This document shows, piece after piece, positions 63,313 to 64,000 of a DNA stretch of 64,000 nt. The DNA lies in assembly GCA_911728435.2 (NCBI GenBank), contig CAJVRQ020000084.1, positions 46,081 through 110,080 of the forward strand. The letters run 5' to 3'. A model generated the notes under the pieces. It worked only from the letters and a program-made list of their open reading frames with translations, was not told the origin of the DNA and did no database searches. The position numbers were made by a program, and so were the translations under genes. The DNA is from Apoderus coryli. Its lineage: Eukaryota > Arthropoda > Insecta > Coleoptera > Attelabidae. Numbering within the stretch: position 1 is the first letter of the stretch; every line of letters begins with the position of its first letter.

Positions 63313-64000
63313 AATTCGTTCTAATTTGCTTTTTTATGCTTAATCTAATTTCTTTTGACTAATAAAATTTACTTCTAATTTCTAAGTGAGAAAACAGCTT
63401 TTTGGTAGCCATTTGAACGTTTAATTCTAAATAACAAAATTTTAGTAACAAAACGCTCTAATTCGTTCTAATTTGCTTTTTTATGCTTAATCTAATTTCT
63501 TTTGACTAATAAAATTTACTTTTAAATTCTAAGTGAGAAAACAGCTTTTTGGGAGCCATTTGAAAAGTTTAATTCTAAATAACAAAATTTTAGTAACAAA
63601 ACGCTCTAATTCGTTCTAATTTGCTTTTTTATGCTTAATCTAATTTCTTTTGACTAATAAAATTTACTTCTAATTTCTAAGTGAGAAAACATCTTTTTGG
63701 GAGCCATTTGAACGTTTAATTCTAAATAACAAAATTTTAGTAACAAAACGCGCTAAAACGTTCTAATTTGCTTTTTTATGCTTATTCTAATTTCTTTTGA
63801 CTAATATAATTTACTTTTACTTGCTAAGTGAGAAAACAGCTTTTTGGGAGCCATTTGAAAAGTTTAATTCTAAATAACAAAATTTTAGTAACAAAACGCG
63901 CTAAATCGTTCTAATTTGCTTTTTTATGCTTAGTCTAATTTCTTTAGACTAATAAAGTTTACTTTTAATTTCTAAGTGAGAAAACAGCTTTTTGGGAGCC

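Larger units (their letters stand above)
61811..64000 (+). repeat. 147/148-bp satellite array, right end of window
   Basis: About 15 monomers up to the window edge, where the array continues. A 1,760-bp duplication pairs the CTTATTCTAA monomer at 62021 with 63781; the shortfall against 12 full monomers equals the 14-bp deletion at about 63299. No gene. Confidence 0.95.

Noticed and set aside
1..64000. CRISPR-like regular repeat
   Set aside because: Repeats are contiguous 147/148-bp monomers with no unique spacers, in eukaryotic-type satellite DNA.
1..64000. CENP-B box or telomeric repeat in the monomer
   Set aside because: I saw no match to the mammalian CENP-B box core or to a short G-rich telomere repeat; any centromere role would be inference from the array architecture only.

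Overview
This is a eukaryotic, essentially gene-free window: a very long array of one AT-rich satellite, running off both ends, interrupted by two copies of one DNA transposon. The satellite monomer is 147 or 148 bp (about 24% G+C by hand count of one typical monomer), always in the same orientation. Roughly 60.5 of 64 kb is satellite, about 410 monomers. The transposase remnant has the motifs of a transposase family I associate with insects and other invertebrates, and no bacterial feature is present. An arthropod-like animal genome (pericentromeric, centromeric or B-chromosome-like heterochromatin) is my best guess, at low confidence for the taxon.

Layout. 1-4740: satellite with a 2,767-bp higher-order repeat (HOR) and local trimer duplications. 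4741-6468: transposon copy 1. 6469-10310: satellite. 10311-12040: transposon copy 2. 12041 to about 13850: satellite. About 13850-38630: a nested super-HOR with period 11,653 bp (79 monomers), itself made of three related HORs of 3,393, 4,277 and 3,983 bp (23, 29 and 27 monomers). About 38630-57830: satellite with the same monomer variants in irregular order. About 57830-61810: two units of a 1,919-bp (13-monomer) HOR. 61810-64000: satellite with a 444-bp trimer duplication and a monomer with a 14-bp internal deletion.

The transposon has perfect 32-bp terminal inverted repeats (TIRs), a probable 4-bp target duplication (AATT/AATC) and a decayed transposase gene. That gene has recognisable DDE-type motifs but no N-terminal region, a frameshift shared by both copies, and one further lesion private to copy 1. 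Each end of the element carries an extra inverted copy of its own TIR core, so each end is a 0.2-kb fold-back unit. The two copies are not independent insertions: they share junctions, the AATC scar and flanking variants, and lie in a tandem duplication of about 5.57 kb (element plus 26 monomers). The satellite has therefore amplified the element passively.

No functional protein-coding gene, RNA gene or CRISPR array is supported. The most distinctive content is the nested satellite architecture, the capture of a transposon into a higher-order unit, and the double-TIR organisation of the element.
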